Shown here: positions 56,611-64,000 of the stretch, one piece after another
Layout of the letters: each line of letters opens with the position of its first letter
How positions within the stretch are numbered: position 1 is the first letter of the stretch
Source: Clostridia bacterium
Lineage (GTDB): Bacteria > Bacillota > Clostridia > Oscillospirales > Feifaniaceae
DNA length: 64,000 nt
Reading direction: 5' to 3'
Assembly: GCA_017427525.1 (NCBI GenBank)
Contig: JAFRSP010000022.1
Span: 1-64,000, forward strand
Made by a program: the position numbers and the translations under genes
Notes under the pieces: model-generated
Databases searched by the model: none
What the model saw: the letters and a program-made list of their open reading frames with translations, nothing else
What the model was told of the DNA's origin: nothing

Positions 56611-57057
56611 TCAACGGGGGAAGTCCCGGATCATCTGGAGATAGGGAAGAGGCTCAAACCCGTGGCGGCGGTAGAGTGCAAGCGCCCGCTCGTTGCTCGG
56701 CTCGATCTCCAGGCGGAAGCGGCAACAGGTATCTGTGAAGGTCTGCTCCAGAAAATGCAGGAACTCGCTCCCGAGACCGCGCGAGCGAAAGGCCTCGCGG
56801 AGATAGAGTTCTTCGATCCAGAGCACGGGGCCACCGCACTCGGCCGAATAGGCGCGGGCCAGCATGGCATATCCCACCGTCTGTCCGTCGAGCTCAAAGA
56901 GATAGCCGAGCAGATAGGCATCGCTGCGCAGCATCTCGTCGACCGCCCGTTCCCAATACCGGCGATCGACCGGATGCAGAACGGCGGGGGAGTGGTAGAA
57001 TTCATCCATCAGGGAGAGATATATGCTGCGGTCTGCAGGAGTGATCGGTCGAATCAT
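56611..57057 (-). CDS. GNAT family N-acetyltransferase
   Basis: This 148-residue protein begins MIRPITPADRSIYLSLMDEF, a typical GNAT opening. Motif A is EELYLREAFRSRGLGSEFLHFLE (acetyl-CoA binding R-x-x-G-x-G/S) and motif B is EPSNERALALYRRHGFE. It acetylates an unknown substrate. ATG 57057 with the aaaggag SD is preferred to an upstream in-frame ATG. It is on the same strand as the carboxypeptidase gene but separated from it by a terminator. Confidence 0.9.
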   Translation of the reverse strand: MIRPITPADRSIYLSLMDEFYHSPAVLHPVDRRYWERAVDEMLRSDAYLLGYLFELDGQTVGYAMLARAYSAECGGPVLWIEELYLREAFRSRGLGSEFLHFLEQTFTDTCCRFRLEIEPSNERALALYRRHGFEPLPYLQMIRDFPR

Positions 57058-57096
57058 GAAAAGACTCCTTTCGTCAAGTCCGTTGCGGGAAAGCAA

Positions 57097-57146
57097 AAGC
57101 CGGCGATAAGGCAAACGAGAGTCCCGTTTTTGCTTTTCGCCGGCTT
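57097..57146 (-). terminator. Terminator after the VanY-like gene
   Basis: On the minus strand the stem AAGCCGGCGA / TCGCCGGCTT encloses a second pairing (GCAAA..TTTGC-like) and is followed by TTGCTTT. It begins within a few bases of the carboxypeptidase stop codon. Confidence 0.65.
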
Positions 57147-57154
57147 AAGGTCTA

Positions 57155-58021
57155 TCAGCTCCAACGCAGAGGAGTCTTGAGCGGGCTGTGAATGATTTCG
57201 GTGACCAGATACCCGTCGCCCTCATTGGCGATGGGGTTGATCGAAACGCCGGTCTCGGTCAGATCGTAGTCGCCCGGCGTATCGGCATAGGAGATGCGAT
57301 AGGAGATCCCGTTTTTATCCGTAAAGGTGACGGTACGCCCCTGCTCCTTGGTCAGCGTGATATACTCCTCAAGACAGAGACTGCGCTCCTGAAGAATCTG
57401 TGCATGGGGCGCGCCCACAAAGCGAAAATGCCACGGTTCATAGATGATGCCCGTGAGATTGGATTTGTCTTTGGGATAGCGGAGCGTATATCCGAATTCC
57501 CAGGCCCTTTCCTTCAGCCAGGCGCCCACGGCGCTCTTTTCCACGTTGCCCGAAAGGGTGCCGCCCTGCGCCGTATTGGAGATATCCATGGCGAGCCCGC
57601 TCTGATGCTCGGAGGTTCCCGGCACCGCCACGATGGTGCGGGTGAGCTGGTCGGCCTGTTCGTCGCTGTAGCCAAGGGCCTTGTAGGAGGCCAGCTTATC
57701 GGCATAGAGCTGCTGCTGCTTTGCATATGTGCGATATCCGCTCACCACCATGTAGTTGGTCACGCCGTCCTGTATCATGGCGTCGAACATGGCGCGGGCA
57801 AAGGAGGCCGACTGCCGGTCGAGCTTGATCGAGGAGAGGCTGACCACAATGGAAAGAGAATAGAGCGAAACCATATCTTCCGGAGCCTCGTCCGCCCCCA
57901 TGCTGTTCCAGGGATTGTAGAGCAGACGGCAGCTAAAGTCTTTCGGAGTCTCTGCCGAAGCGGGGAGAACCAGCGAGAAGAGCAGCATCAGGCAGAGAAC
58001 AGAGGTCAGCATTTTTTTCAT
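57155..58021 (-). CDS. VanY-type D-alanyl-D-alanine carboxypeptidase (M15B), secreted
   Basis: This 288-residue protein has a signal peptide (about 1-23, cleavage after ASA) and an M15 domain with SGYRTYAKQQQLY, the zinc ligands His139 and Asp146 in SEHQSGLAMDI, and Glu195/His198 in EPWHFRF. It trims the terminal D-Ala of peptidoglycan stems outside the membrane. No vanRS or van ligase genes are close, so it is more likely a housekeeping or sporulation enzyme than a resistance gene. SD aaagggag. Confidence 0.93.
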   Translation of the reverse strand: MKKMLTSVLCLMLLFSLVLPASAETPKDFSCRLLYNPWNSMGADEAPEDMVSLYSLSIVVSLSSIKLDRQSASFARAMFDAMIQDGVTNYMVVSGYRTYAKQQQLYADKLASYKALGYSDEQADQLTRTIVAVPGTSEHQSGLAMDISNTAQGGTLSGNVEKSAVGAWLKERAWEFGYTLRYPKDKSNLTGIIYEPWHFRFVGAPHAQILQERSLCLEEYITLTKEQGRTVTFTDKNGISYRISYADTPGDYDLTETGVSINPIANEGDGYLVTEIIHSPLKTPLRWS

Positions 58022-58062
58022 CGGATCACTCCCTTTCGCAGCGCTGCGGGATTTCAACCCCT

Positions 58063-58091
58063 ATTATACTAAAGCAGACGGTAAAATGCAA
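58063..58091 (-). promoter_or_regulatory. Sigma-A promoter of the VanY-like gene
   Basis: On the minus strand: -35 TTGCAT (58091-58086), a 17 bp spacer and consensus -10 TATAAT (58068-58063). Confidence 0.8.
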
Positions 58092-58202
58092 ATCAGAGGT
58101 GAAAATGTTTTTTGATTCACAACCGGAACAGACAAAATCTGAAAGCAGAGGGCGCTACAATATGCCAAAGAGACAACGCCGCGCTGCAAAGGGGGAAAGG
58201 AT

Positions 58203-59093
58203 GTGCGCACCGTCAATCTGGATCTGCTCTTTCTTTTCAACTGTGCAGTGGATTTCCTGCTGCTCGACGGAACGCGCAGGCTGCTCCGCGAATCGGCAGG
58301 GATGGCCCGAATGGCAGTTGGGGCGCTCGCGGGAGCGGGATATGCGGTCGTCTGCGCACTGTGTCCGGAATCGGCGCTGTGCGGGACAGGAGGTCGGATC
58401 GGGGCCGGTCTGCTCATGGTTGCCGTCTCCTTCAGCGCAGGCGGAAAAGCCAGACTTCTGCGCTGCGCGCTGGTCTTTTTCTGTCTTTCGGCGGCGCTGG
58501 GGGGAGCCGTGTTCGGACTCTACTATCTGGTGGGAGACGGCATGTGCTTCTCGCTGCAAAACGGGATGGCGTGGATCGATATCGGCCCGAAGACCTTCCT
58601 GCTGTATTTTGCCGTCTCCTACCCTATCTGTCTGCTGGTCTATCGCGTTTTCGGACGCGGAACGATCGGGCGGGAGTTGCTCTCTGTGCAGCTGACAGTA
58701 ATGGGAAGAGAGCTGGAACTGAAGGCGCTGCTGGATTCGGGATGCTCACTCTGTGAACCGGTAACAGGGAGACCGGCTGTGGTGTTGGAGCGTCGGATGC
58801 TGTTGAGCGACCCGGTGACGCCGCAGTCTCTGAAAGAGGGGATGGTGCTGCTGCCGTGTGCCACCATTTCAGGGGAGACCCTTCTTCCTGCGCTGAAAGG
58901 GGAGCGGCTGCTTTTGCGCAGAAAGGGAAGGAATGAGATGTTTGAGCAGTTTTTTGTGGCGCTTACCGAGCAACCGCTCTCTTCTGACCGCGGTATTTCC
59001 CTGTTGCTGCCGCACGAATTTGCAGCTGGCGGACGAAGGATTGCAGGGGAATCCGATGGGGCGGATCAATCATTTGCAAAGGAGGCGATCTGA
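58203..59093 (+). CDS. spoIIGA: Sigma-E processing peptidase SpoIIGA
   Basis: This 296-residue protein has about five N-terminal membrane helices (1-150) and a C-terminal aspartic-protease-like domain with Asp178 in [23 protein letters not shown]. SpoIIGA cleaves pro-sigma-E in the mother cell. The GTG start has the SD aaagggggaaagg. A TACAAT -10 (58156-58161) lacks a proper -35, which would fit an activator-dependent (Spo0A-type) promoter; no good 0A box was seen. sigE starts 2 bp after the stop. Confidence 0.95.
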   Translation: MRTVNLDLLFLFNCAVDFLLLDGTRRLLRESAGMARMAVGALAGAGYAVVCALCPESALCGTGGRIGAGLLMVAVSFSAGGKARLLRCALVFFCLSAALGGAVFGLYYLVGDGMCFSLQNGMAWIDIGPKTFLLYFAVSYPICLLVYRVFGRGTIGRELLSVQLTVMGRELELKALLDSGCSLCEPVTGRPAVVLERRMLLSDPVTPQSLKEGMVLLPCATISGETLLPALKGERLLLRRKGRNEMFEQFFVALTEQPLSSDRGISLLLPHEFAAGGRRIAGESDGADQSFAKEAI

Positions 59094-59094
59094 G

Positions 59095-59820
59095 GTGCAG
59101 TTTACGGTGTTTGCATATGCGAGGGCTGCGATTGTCAGGGCGGTGTTGCGGTTTCTGGGGTTGCCGGCTCCTTCGGTTTTCTATATCCACGGGTCGGATA
59201 CGCTCCCCCTGCCGCTGACCAAGGAGAGAGAGGCGGAGCTTTTAGCCCTTTTGCCCCAGGGAGACCGCAGGGTGCGCGACGAGCTGATCGAGCACAATCT
59301 CCGGCTGGTGGTCTACATTGCAAGAAAATACGAAAACAGTGGGATCGGCGTGGAAGATCTGATTTCGATCGGGTCGATCGGGCTGATCAAGGCCATCAAC
59401 TCCTTCCGCGTAGAGCGCGGTATCAAGCTTGCCACCTATGCCTCCCGCTGCATCGACAACGAGATCCTCATGACGCTGCGCAAGGCCCACAATCTGCGCC
59501 GCGACGTCTCGATCGACGAGCCACTGACAGTGGATTGGGACGGAAACGAGCTGCTGCTTTCGGATATTCTCGGAACCGATACCGACGTTACGTCGCGCAG
59601 CATTGAGGAACGGGAGGAAAAGGAGGCGCTTTACGAGGCGGTTTCCAGATTGGAGGAACGGGAGCGAAGCATCATGGAATACCGATTTGGGATGCGAGGC
59701 AAAGAGAAAACACAAAAGGACGTTGCCGATCTGCTGGGTATTTCACAATCTTACATTTCCAGGCTGGAAAAGAAAATCCTGGCAAAACTGCGTGCGGAGA
59801 TTGCAGGAAACGAATCGTAA
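59095..59820 (+). CDS. sigE: Pro-sigma-E, mother-cell sigma factor
   Basis: This 241-residue protein has an N-terminal pro-sequence ending near [17 protein letters not shown], equivalent to the cleavage region of Bacillus pro-sigma-E. Region 2 ([33 protein letters not shown]) and region 4 ([25 protein letters not shown]) follow. GTG 59095 is chosen because of the SD aaaggagg and the adjacent spoIIGA stop. It drives early mother-cell genes. Confidence 0.97.
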   Translation: MQFTVFAYARAAIVRAVLRFLGLPAPSVFYIHGSDTLPLPLTKEREAELLALLPQGDRRVRDELIEHNLRLVVYIARKYENSGIGVEDLISIGSIGLIKAINSFRVERGIKLATYASRCIDNEILMTLRKAHNLRRDVSIDEPLTVDWDGNELLLSDILGTDTDVTSRSIEEREEKEALYEAVSRLEERERSIMEYRFGMRGKEKTQKDVADLLGISQSYISRLEKKILAKLRAEIAGNES

Positions 59821-59884
59821 ACGTCCCAAAAAGGAAAATGGGCGCTGCACAAAAACTGGAAGATTTCTTTGCGGATGCCCGACC

Positions 59885-59914
59885 GAATAAAGGAAAAAGA
59901 AAACGCTCATACTT
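59885..59914 (+). promoter_or_regulatory. Sigma-G promoter of sigG
   Basis: -35 GAATA (59885-59889), an 18 bp spacer and -10 CATACTT (59908-59914), the same elements and spacing as the ger operon promoter. The leader is about 55 nt. It supports autoregulation of sigG in the forespore, as known in Bacillus. Confidence 0.82.
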
Positions 59915-59975
59915 TTTCACAGAAAAAGCCGTCGGAAGGGCAACCTTCGGCGCCGTGGAAAAGGGGGAGAAGCCG

Positions 59976-60749
59976 TTGCAGCATACCAAGGTGGAGATCT
60001 GCGGGGTCAACACGACGACACTGAGGGTGTTGTCGGCCGCGCAGACCGAAGAGCTGCTGCGCCGGATCGCGCAGGGAGACCGCACGGCGCGGCAGGAATT
60101 CATCGAGGGAAACCTGCGTCTGGTACTCAGCGTGATCCAGCGCTTCATCGGGCGCGGAGAAATGGTCGACGACCTCTTTCAGGTGGGCTGTATCGGTCTG
60201 ATTAAGGCGGTGGATCATTTCGATCTGCGCTATCAGGTCAAATTCTCTACCTATGCGGTGCCCATGATCGTGGGGGAGCTGCGTCGGCATATGCGGGATT
60301 TCAGCGCAGTAAGGGTAAGTCGATCGCTCCGCGACACGGCGTACAAGGCCCTGACCGTGCGGGAGAGACTGACGGCCGAGCTCTCGCGGGAACCCCATGT
60401 GGAGGAGGTCGCGAAGGAACTCGGTCTCAAGAAAGAGGAGGTCGTGATGGCGCTCGACGCCATTTTGGACCCCATCTCCCTGTTCGACCCGGTCTACAGC
60501 GATGGGGGAGACACGGTCTGCGTGATGGATCAGGTGGCGGATCCTTTTGACCTCGAAGAGAACTGGGTCGAGGAACTCTCCATCCGGGAGTCGATCCAGT
60601 CGCTCTCGAAGCGGGAGAAACGGATTCTGGCCCTGCGCTTTTTTGAAGGCCGCACACAGATGGAAGTGGCAAAGGAGATTCAAATCAGCCAGGCGCAGGT
60701 CAGCCGTTTGGAGAAGGGCGCAATTGAGCGGATCAAGAAAAACCTCTAG
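59976..60749 (+). CDS. sigG: Forespore sigma factor sigma-G
   Basis: This 257-residue protein opens with KVEICGVNTTTLRVLS, the conserved sigma-G N-terminus (KVEICGV). It has region 2 NLRLVLSVIQRFIGRGEMVDDLFQVGCIGLIKAVDHFD and region 4 RTQMEVAKEIQISQAQVSRLEKGAI. The TTG at 59976 has the SD aagggggaga and gives the usual length; an ATG at 59838 would place the promoter inside the gene. spoIIGA-sigE-sigG order is classic. Confidence 0.96.
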   Translation: MQHTKVEICGVNTTTLRVLSAAQTEELLRRIAQGDRTARQEFIEGNLRLVLSVIQRFIGRGEMVDDLFQVGCIGLIKAVDHFDLRYQVKFSTYAVPMIVGELRRHMRDFSAVRVSRSLRDTAYKALTVRERLTAELSREPHVEEVAKELGLKKEEVVMALDAILDPISLFDPVYSDGGDTVCVMDQVADPFDLEENWVEELSIRESIQSLSKREKRILALRFFEGRTQMEVAKEIQISQAQVSRLEKGAIERIKKNL

Positions 60750-60834
60750 GAGAAAAACAGGCGGCAAAAAGGGGCCGCGGGAAAACCATGTGCCGCCGCT
60801 CTTCCCCGCAGAAGGCAGAAGAGAGACGAAACAC

Positions 60835-60888
60835 AAACGGGCCGAAGGACGGCTTTCCGCAAGGAAGCGTCTGTTCGGCCCGTTTTTT
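60835..60888 (+). terminator. Terminator after sigG
   Basis: The outer stem AACGGGCCGAA / TTCGGCCCGTT and inner GAC/GTC pairings are followed by TTTTTT. Confidence 0.88.
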
Positions 60889-60921
60889 GCATATAGTGAA
60901 GGGAAAAGGAGGGAGTGGAAG

Positions 60922-61221
60922 GTGTGGCGATTGGGCGATCTGCGGCGCAAGGAAGTGATCAATATCCGGGACGGGAGACGGCTCGGATATATCATGGATC
61001 TTGAGATCGACGAAACACAGGGACGGATCGAAGCCCTCGTGGTGCCGGGCCCCAGCCGCCTGTTTGGGCTCTTCGGACGGGAGGAGGATTATATCATAGA
61101 CTGGAACGAGATCGAGACCCTGGGAGAGGATATCGTTCTGGTGCGGGTTTCGGTGCCGGACCGGAGGCGGACGGCGGGAAAGGAGCAGTGGCTGCACCGC
61201 GGCAGGCATTATTCCTATTAG
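60922..61221 (+). CDS. YlmC/YmxH family PRC-barrel protein
   Basis: This 99-residue protein has the pattern LGDLRRKEVINIRDGRRLGYIMDLEIDETQGRIEALVVPG, typical of the YlmC/YmxH sporulation-associated family with a PRC-barrel fold. The GTG start has the SD aaaggaggg. In Firmicutes it lies next to sigG. Its molecular role is not settled. Confidence 0.9.
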   Translation: MWRLGDLRRKEVINIRDGRRLGYIMDLEIDETQGRIEALVVPGPSRLFGLFGREEDYIIDWNEIETLGEDIVLVRVSVPDRRRTAGKEQWLHRGRHYSY

Positions 61222-61620
61222 GTCGATTTGGGTTATTATTTGAGTTGAATTGAGGCCCGTGCACGCCGTTTTTCCGGAATTGTGGCATGCTGTAGTTTAT
61301 GGGAAAGCGCCTTTGCAGCGGTCAAGGCAACTCCGAAATCCTGCAAAAGAAGAATGCTGCCGGAGATTTTCCCCGGCAGCAAGTGCGTTTTTTCTTTTTG
61401 ATGTATCCCGAAAACCCGCATGGCGGTTTCTTGAGCTTTTCGAACATTCAAGTCTTGTGCAAGCCGACGATTCGCCGAGGAACGGAACCTCATTTTCTTA
61501 TGAGCAGACAGTTTATATGCCGACTCTCAAAAGGCAGGGTTTTCTGACCCGATGGTAGCGTCGGTTTCTCGTTGATCTATGCATTTTCACATTCGACAGG
61601 GTTGCCGAGTGGCCGCCCCG
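61222..61620 (+). other. Intergenic stretch between YlmC-like gene and PFL gene
   Basis: About 400 bp hold no gene that I can support. The stretch contains a plus-strand terminator (61354-61400). Short open frames on both strands overlap it but lack SDs and family resemblance. Confidence 0.5.
61354..61400 (+). terminator. Probable terminator downstream of the YlmC-like gene
   Basis: TGCTGCCGG / CCGGCAGCA with a loop of about 9 bases is followed, after 5 bases, by TTTTTTCTTTTT. Confidence 0.7.
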
Positions 61621-62979
61621 TCAGTTTTTGAGGCTTTGCAGGGGAGCGGGGATCCTGCCGCCGCGGGAGATGAAGGCGGCGGGGGATTCCCTGTGCACCG
61701 GCATGACAGGGGCCGAACCGAAGAGACCGCCGAACTCGAGTTCGTCGCCCTCCTGATGTCCGATCGCGGGGATCACCCGCACCGCGGTGGTCTTGGAGTT
61801 GATCATGCCGATGGCGGCCTCGTCGGCGATGATAGCCGAGATGGTCTCGGCCGTGGTGTCGCCGGGTACAGCGATCATGTCAAGCCCGACCGAACAGACC
61901 GCCGTCATGGCTTCAAGCTTGTCGATGGTCAGCACACCACTGCGCGCCGCGGCGATCATGCCGGCGTCTTCCGAAACGGGGATGAAGGCACCCGAGAGCC
62001 CGCCCACGGAGGAGGAGGCCATCACACCGCCCTTCTTCACGGCGTCATTGAGCAGAGCCAGGGCCGCCGTGGTTCCATGGGTCCCGCAGCGGGCAAGGCC
62101 GATCTCCTCGAGGATATGGGCGACCGAATCGCCCACGGCAGGGGTGGGGGCCAACGAGAGGTCGACGATGCCGAAGGGAACTCCCAACATGAGGGCGGCC
62201 TCCGTGCCCACGAGCTGTCCGACGCGGGTGATTTTGAAGGCGGTTTTCTTGATGAGCTCCGCCACCTCCGTGAGATCGCAGCCGCCTCCGACCTTTTGCA
62301 GCACTGCACGGACCACGCCGGGACCGGATACCCCCACGTGCACCACGCAGTCGGGCTCGCCGGGGCCGTGAAAGGCGCCGGCCATGAAGGGGTTATCTTC
62401 GGGTGCGTTGCAGAAGATCACAAGCTTGGTGGCGCCGACGCAGTTGTTGTCCTGCGTGAGCTCGGCGGCCTCCCGCACCGTATGGCCGAGCAGGGCGACC
62501 GCATCCATGTTGATGCCGGACTTGGTGGAGCCCACATTGACCGAGGAACAAAGCCGAGTGGTTTCGGCGAGCGCGCGGGGAATCGCGCGGATCAGAGCCT
62601 CGTCGCCGGGGGAAAAACCCTTGTGTACCAGCGCCGAAAAGCCGCCGATCAGGTCGATCCCGAGGGCGTTTGCCGCCTTTTCCAGCGTCAGCGCGTAGCG
62701 CACGGGGTCGCCGCCCGACGCACCGACCAGCATGGCGATCGGGGTGACCGAGACCCGTTTGTTGATGATGGGAACACCGTATTTTTTCTCCAGAGCATCG
62801 CCCACCTCGACCAGTCTGCCGGCGCAGCGGGTGATTTTTTCATAGACCTTGATGCAGGAATTCTCGATATCGTTATCCATGCAGTCGAAGAGCGAGATGC
62901 CCATGGTGATGGTGCGGACGTCGAGATTCTCCTGTTGGATCATTTGGATCGTCTCTAAAATATCGCTTGTGTTGAGCAT
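61621..62979 (-). CDS. PFL family protein (UPF0210/DUF711)
   Basis: This 452-residue protein matches the UPF0210 family throughout: [59 protein letters not shown] and [20 protein letters not shown]. The fold resembles pyruvate formate-lyase, but the radical glycine chemistry is not established for this family. It is co-transcribed with the small ACT-domain gene upstream (19 bp gap), a conserved pairing. Confidence 0.93.
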   Translation of the reverse strand: MLNTSDILETIQMIQQENLDVRTITMGISLFDCMDNDIENSCIKVYEKITRCAGRLVEVGDALEKKYGVPIINKRVSVTPIAMLVGASGGDPVRYALTLEKAANALGIDLIGGFSALVHKGFSPGDEALIRAIPRALAETTRLCSSVNVGSTKSGINMDAVALLGHTVREAAELTQDNNCVGATKLVIFCNAPEDNPFMAGAFHGPGEPDCVVHVGVSGPGVVRAVLQKVGGGCDLTEVAELIKKTAFKITRVGQLVGTEAALMLGVPFGIVDLSLAPTPAVGDSVAHILEEIGLARCGTHGTTAALALLNDAVKKGGVMASSSVGGLSGAFIPVSEDAGMIAAARSGVLTIDKLEAMTAVCSVGLDMIAVPGDTTAETISAIIADEAAIGMINSKTTAVRVIPAIGHQEGDELEFGGLFGSAPVMPVHRESPAAFISRGGRIPAPLQSLKN

Positions 62980-62998
62980 GACAAGCCTCCTTATCCTG

Positions 62999-63268
62999 TC
63001 AAATACGGTGCATGGAGTTGAAGATGTCTTCGTGCATCACATGGACGACCAGCTTCTCACGCCGCCCCACCTCGGTCATCCGCTCCTGGAATTCGGAGAG
63101 GGTGCAGGTGAGATTCGTGATATCGACCAGCATGATCATGGCAAACATCTCCTGCAGCACCGATTGCGTGACCTCGATAATATTGCCGTGCACATTGGCG
63201 CATTCGGCGCTGATTTTGGCAAGGATGCCGACCGTATCATGTCCGAGAACGGTAAGAATGGCCTTCAT
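62999..63268 (-). CDS. ACT-domain protein (UPF0237, GcvR-like)
   Basis: This 89-residue protein is a single ACT domain ([20 protein letters not shown]...) and belongs to UPF0237, normally the partner of the PFL-family gene that follows. ACT domains bind small ligands, often amino acids, so a sensing role is likely; the ligand is unknown. ATG 63268 is set by the SD aaggaggag. Confidence 0.93.
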   Translation of the reverse strand: MKAILTVLGHDTVGILAKISAECANVHGNIIEVTQSVLQEMFAMIMLVDITNLTCTLSEFQERMTEVGRREKLVVHVMHEDIFNSMHRI

Positions 63269-63334
63269 AGGGGAAGCTCCTCCTTGTTGTTTCACGCCGG
63301 CCTATGCGTCTGCACACCGGCATATTTCCCCGAT

Positions 63335-63363
63335 ATTCTACCATGCTTTCAGGGATTTGACAA
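63335..63363 (-). promoter_or_regulatory. Sigma-A promoter of the ACT-PFL operon
   Basis: On the minus strand: -35 TTGTCA (63363-63358), a 17 bp spacer and -10 TAGAAT (63340-63335). Confidence 0.75.
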
Positions 63364-63500
63364 GGATTCCGCCCGCGCCGGCCGTTTTAAGGGAGTTGGG
63401 AAAACTGGGGGCGTCAGAGCGCCTTCCCCGCATGCAAACCGCCGCGCGGATATCGGAAAAAGCCGCTCTGACAATTCTGCAATCTTTTCAGCGGGAAGCA

Positions 63501-63529
63501 TTGTCTTTTCCGGGAGCGTATGATACACT
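63501..63529 (+). promoter_or_regulatory. Sigma-A promoter of the glycerol-dehydrogenase-like gene
   Basis: -35 TTGTCT (63501-63506), a 17 bp spacer and -10 TACACT (63524-63529). The leader to the ATG is about 135 nt and shows no gene. Confidence 0.65.
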
Positions 63530-63672
63530 ATTTGCAATGAATTCGTGGGTTTTCGGTTTGGCTGCCGGAGGATTGATTTTTCCGCGCAAGGCGACGAAGC
63601 GAAAAGCGACGCGATCAGGGCGCGATTCTTTTGAGACGCGGCCAATTTTCAAAAAGGAGAGAGTACATCACT

Positions 63673-64000
63673 ATGTCTGACTATGTTTCTTTTTGCCCCT
63701 ACACCATCGGAGAAGATGCGTATGATGCCATTCCGAGCGTCTGCAAGAAGCTCGGCAGCAAGATGCTGCTCATCGGCGGGAAAACCGCTATGGAAAAAGC
63801 CCTGCCCTCTTTTTTGAAAGCCATCGAGGGGAGCGGACTGGAAATTGTGGCAACCCGCTGGCACGGCGGCGAGTGCACCTTTGCCCGGATCAATGAACTG
63901 ACCGAAGAAGCGCAGACCCTGGATATTGACTTTATCGTCGGCATGGGAGGCGGCAAGGCGCTGGATACTGCCAAGGGCGTGGCCAACAACCTGGGACTGC
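63673..64000 (+). CDS. Iron-containing alcohol dehydrogenase, glycerol-dehydrogenase type (3' truncated)
   Basis: The frame runs off the window after 109 codons. The visible part begins MSDYVSFCPYTIGEDAYDAI and contains KLGSKMLLIGGKTA and VGMGGGKALDTAKGVAN, the NAD-binding glycine motif of the GldA family. It oxidises glycerol or a related alcohol with NAD, but the metal ligands lie beyond the edge. The SD aaggagag precedes the ATG at 63673. Confidence 0.85.
   Translation, partial: MSDYVSFCPYTIGEDAYDAIPSVCKKLGSKMLLIGGKTAMEKALPSFLKAIEGSGLEIVATRWHGGECTFARINELTEEAQTLDIDFIVGMGGGKALDTAKGVANNLGL

Noticed and set aside
61236-61493. An 85-codon open frame on the minus strand between the YlmC-like gene and the PFL gene
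   Set aside because: It has no SD and runs through a plus-strand terminator. Vague similarity to a ComF-like tail is not strong enough to call.
61592-61598. TTCGACA near the 3' end of the PFL gene
   Set aside because: It is a chance-level seven-base match away from any promoter.

Overview
This is a chromosomal core segment of a spore-forming, Gram-positive Clostridia bacterium. The high G+C content and gene set point to Oscillospirales (clostridial cluster IV), but no rRNA is present to fix the taxon. The evidence is spo0A, spoIVB, spoIIGA-sigE-sigG, a ylmC/ymxH-type gene, a ger germinant-receptor operon, Gram-positive gene clusters (hprK, whiA, cdaAR) and strong Shine-Dalgarno (SD) sequences, often before GTG or TTG starts. 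I saw no phage, insertion sequence, CRISPR array, tRNA or rRNA. Both window ends cut a gene.

Layout, plus strand. 1-4.5 kb: yceD/DUF177 (partial), rpmF, a DUF512 radical-SAM protein, der, plsY, rpmB. 4.7-12.6 kb: hprK-murB-whiA-dnaE-pfkA plus a small zinc-ribbon membrane protein, nearly all overlapping, with rapZ and yvcK absent from the usual place. 13-15.4 kb: spoIVB and spo0A, then a gene-poor stretch. 16-18.3 kb: ispD-ispF (MEP isoprenoid pathway) and a glutamine-amidotransferase-like hydrolase. 18.5-20.6 kb: cdaA-cdaR (c-di-AMP). 20.7-30.7 kb: a COG2509 flavoprotein, an RseC-like protein, recJ, relA/spoT, recG and a thioredoxin-reductase-like flavoprotein. 31-39.5 kb: a nine-gene V-type ATPase operon in the Enterococcus ntpFIKECGABD order, whose rotor subunit carries all the known Na+ ligands. 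39.8-46 kb: a class B PBP, two half-size TSUP transporters and a 1193-residue secreted protein with cohesin-like domains and a C-terminal dockerin.

Layout, 46-64 kb. ruvX and a GT4-CsaB fusion (minus) diverge from guaB-degV (plus) through one self-complementary -35 hexamer. The ger operon (minus; gerA-gerC-gerB order with a truncated gerC) has a clear sigma-G promoter. Two adjacent, uncharacterised zinc-ribbon/beta-barrel paralogues follow, then a GNAT acetyltransferase and a VanY-type carboxypeptidase (all minus). spoIIGA-sigE-sigG and a YlmC/YmxH protein are on plus. A PFL/UPF0210 protein with its ACT partner (minus) and a glycerol-dehydrogenase-like gene (plus, partial) close the window.

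How the parts connect: Spo0A is the sporulation master regulator, SpoIIGA activates pro-sigma-E, SpoIVB signals forespore to mother cell, and sigma-G switches on late forespore genes. The sigG and ger promoters have the same -35 and -10 elements and the same spacer, so the sigma-G regulon can be read directly from the DNA. The most interesting leads are the zinc-ribbon/barrel pair, the cohesin-dockerin protein, the shared -35 promoter, the GT4-CsaB fusion and the thioredoxin-reductase-like protein lacking an NADPH motif.
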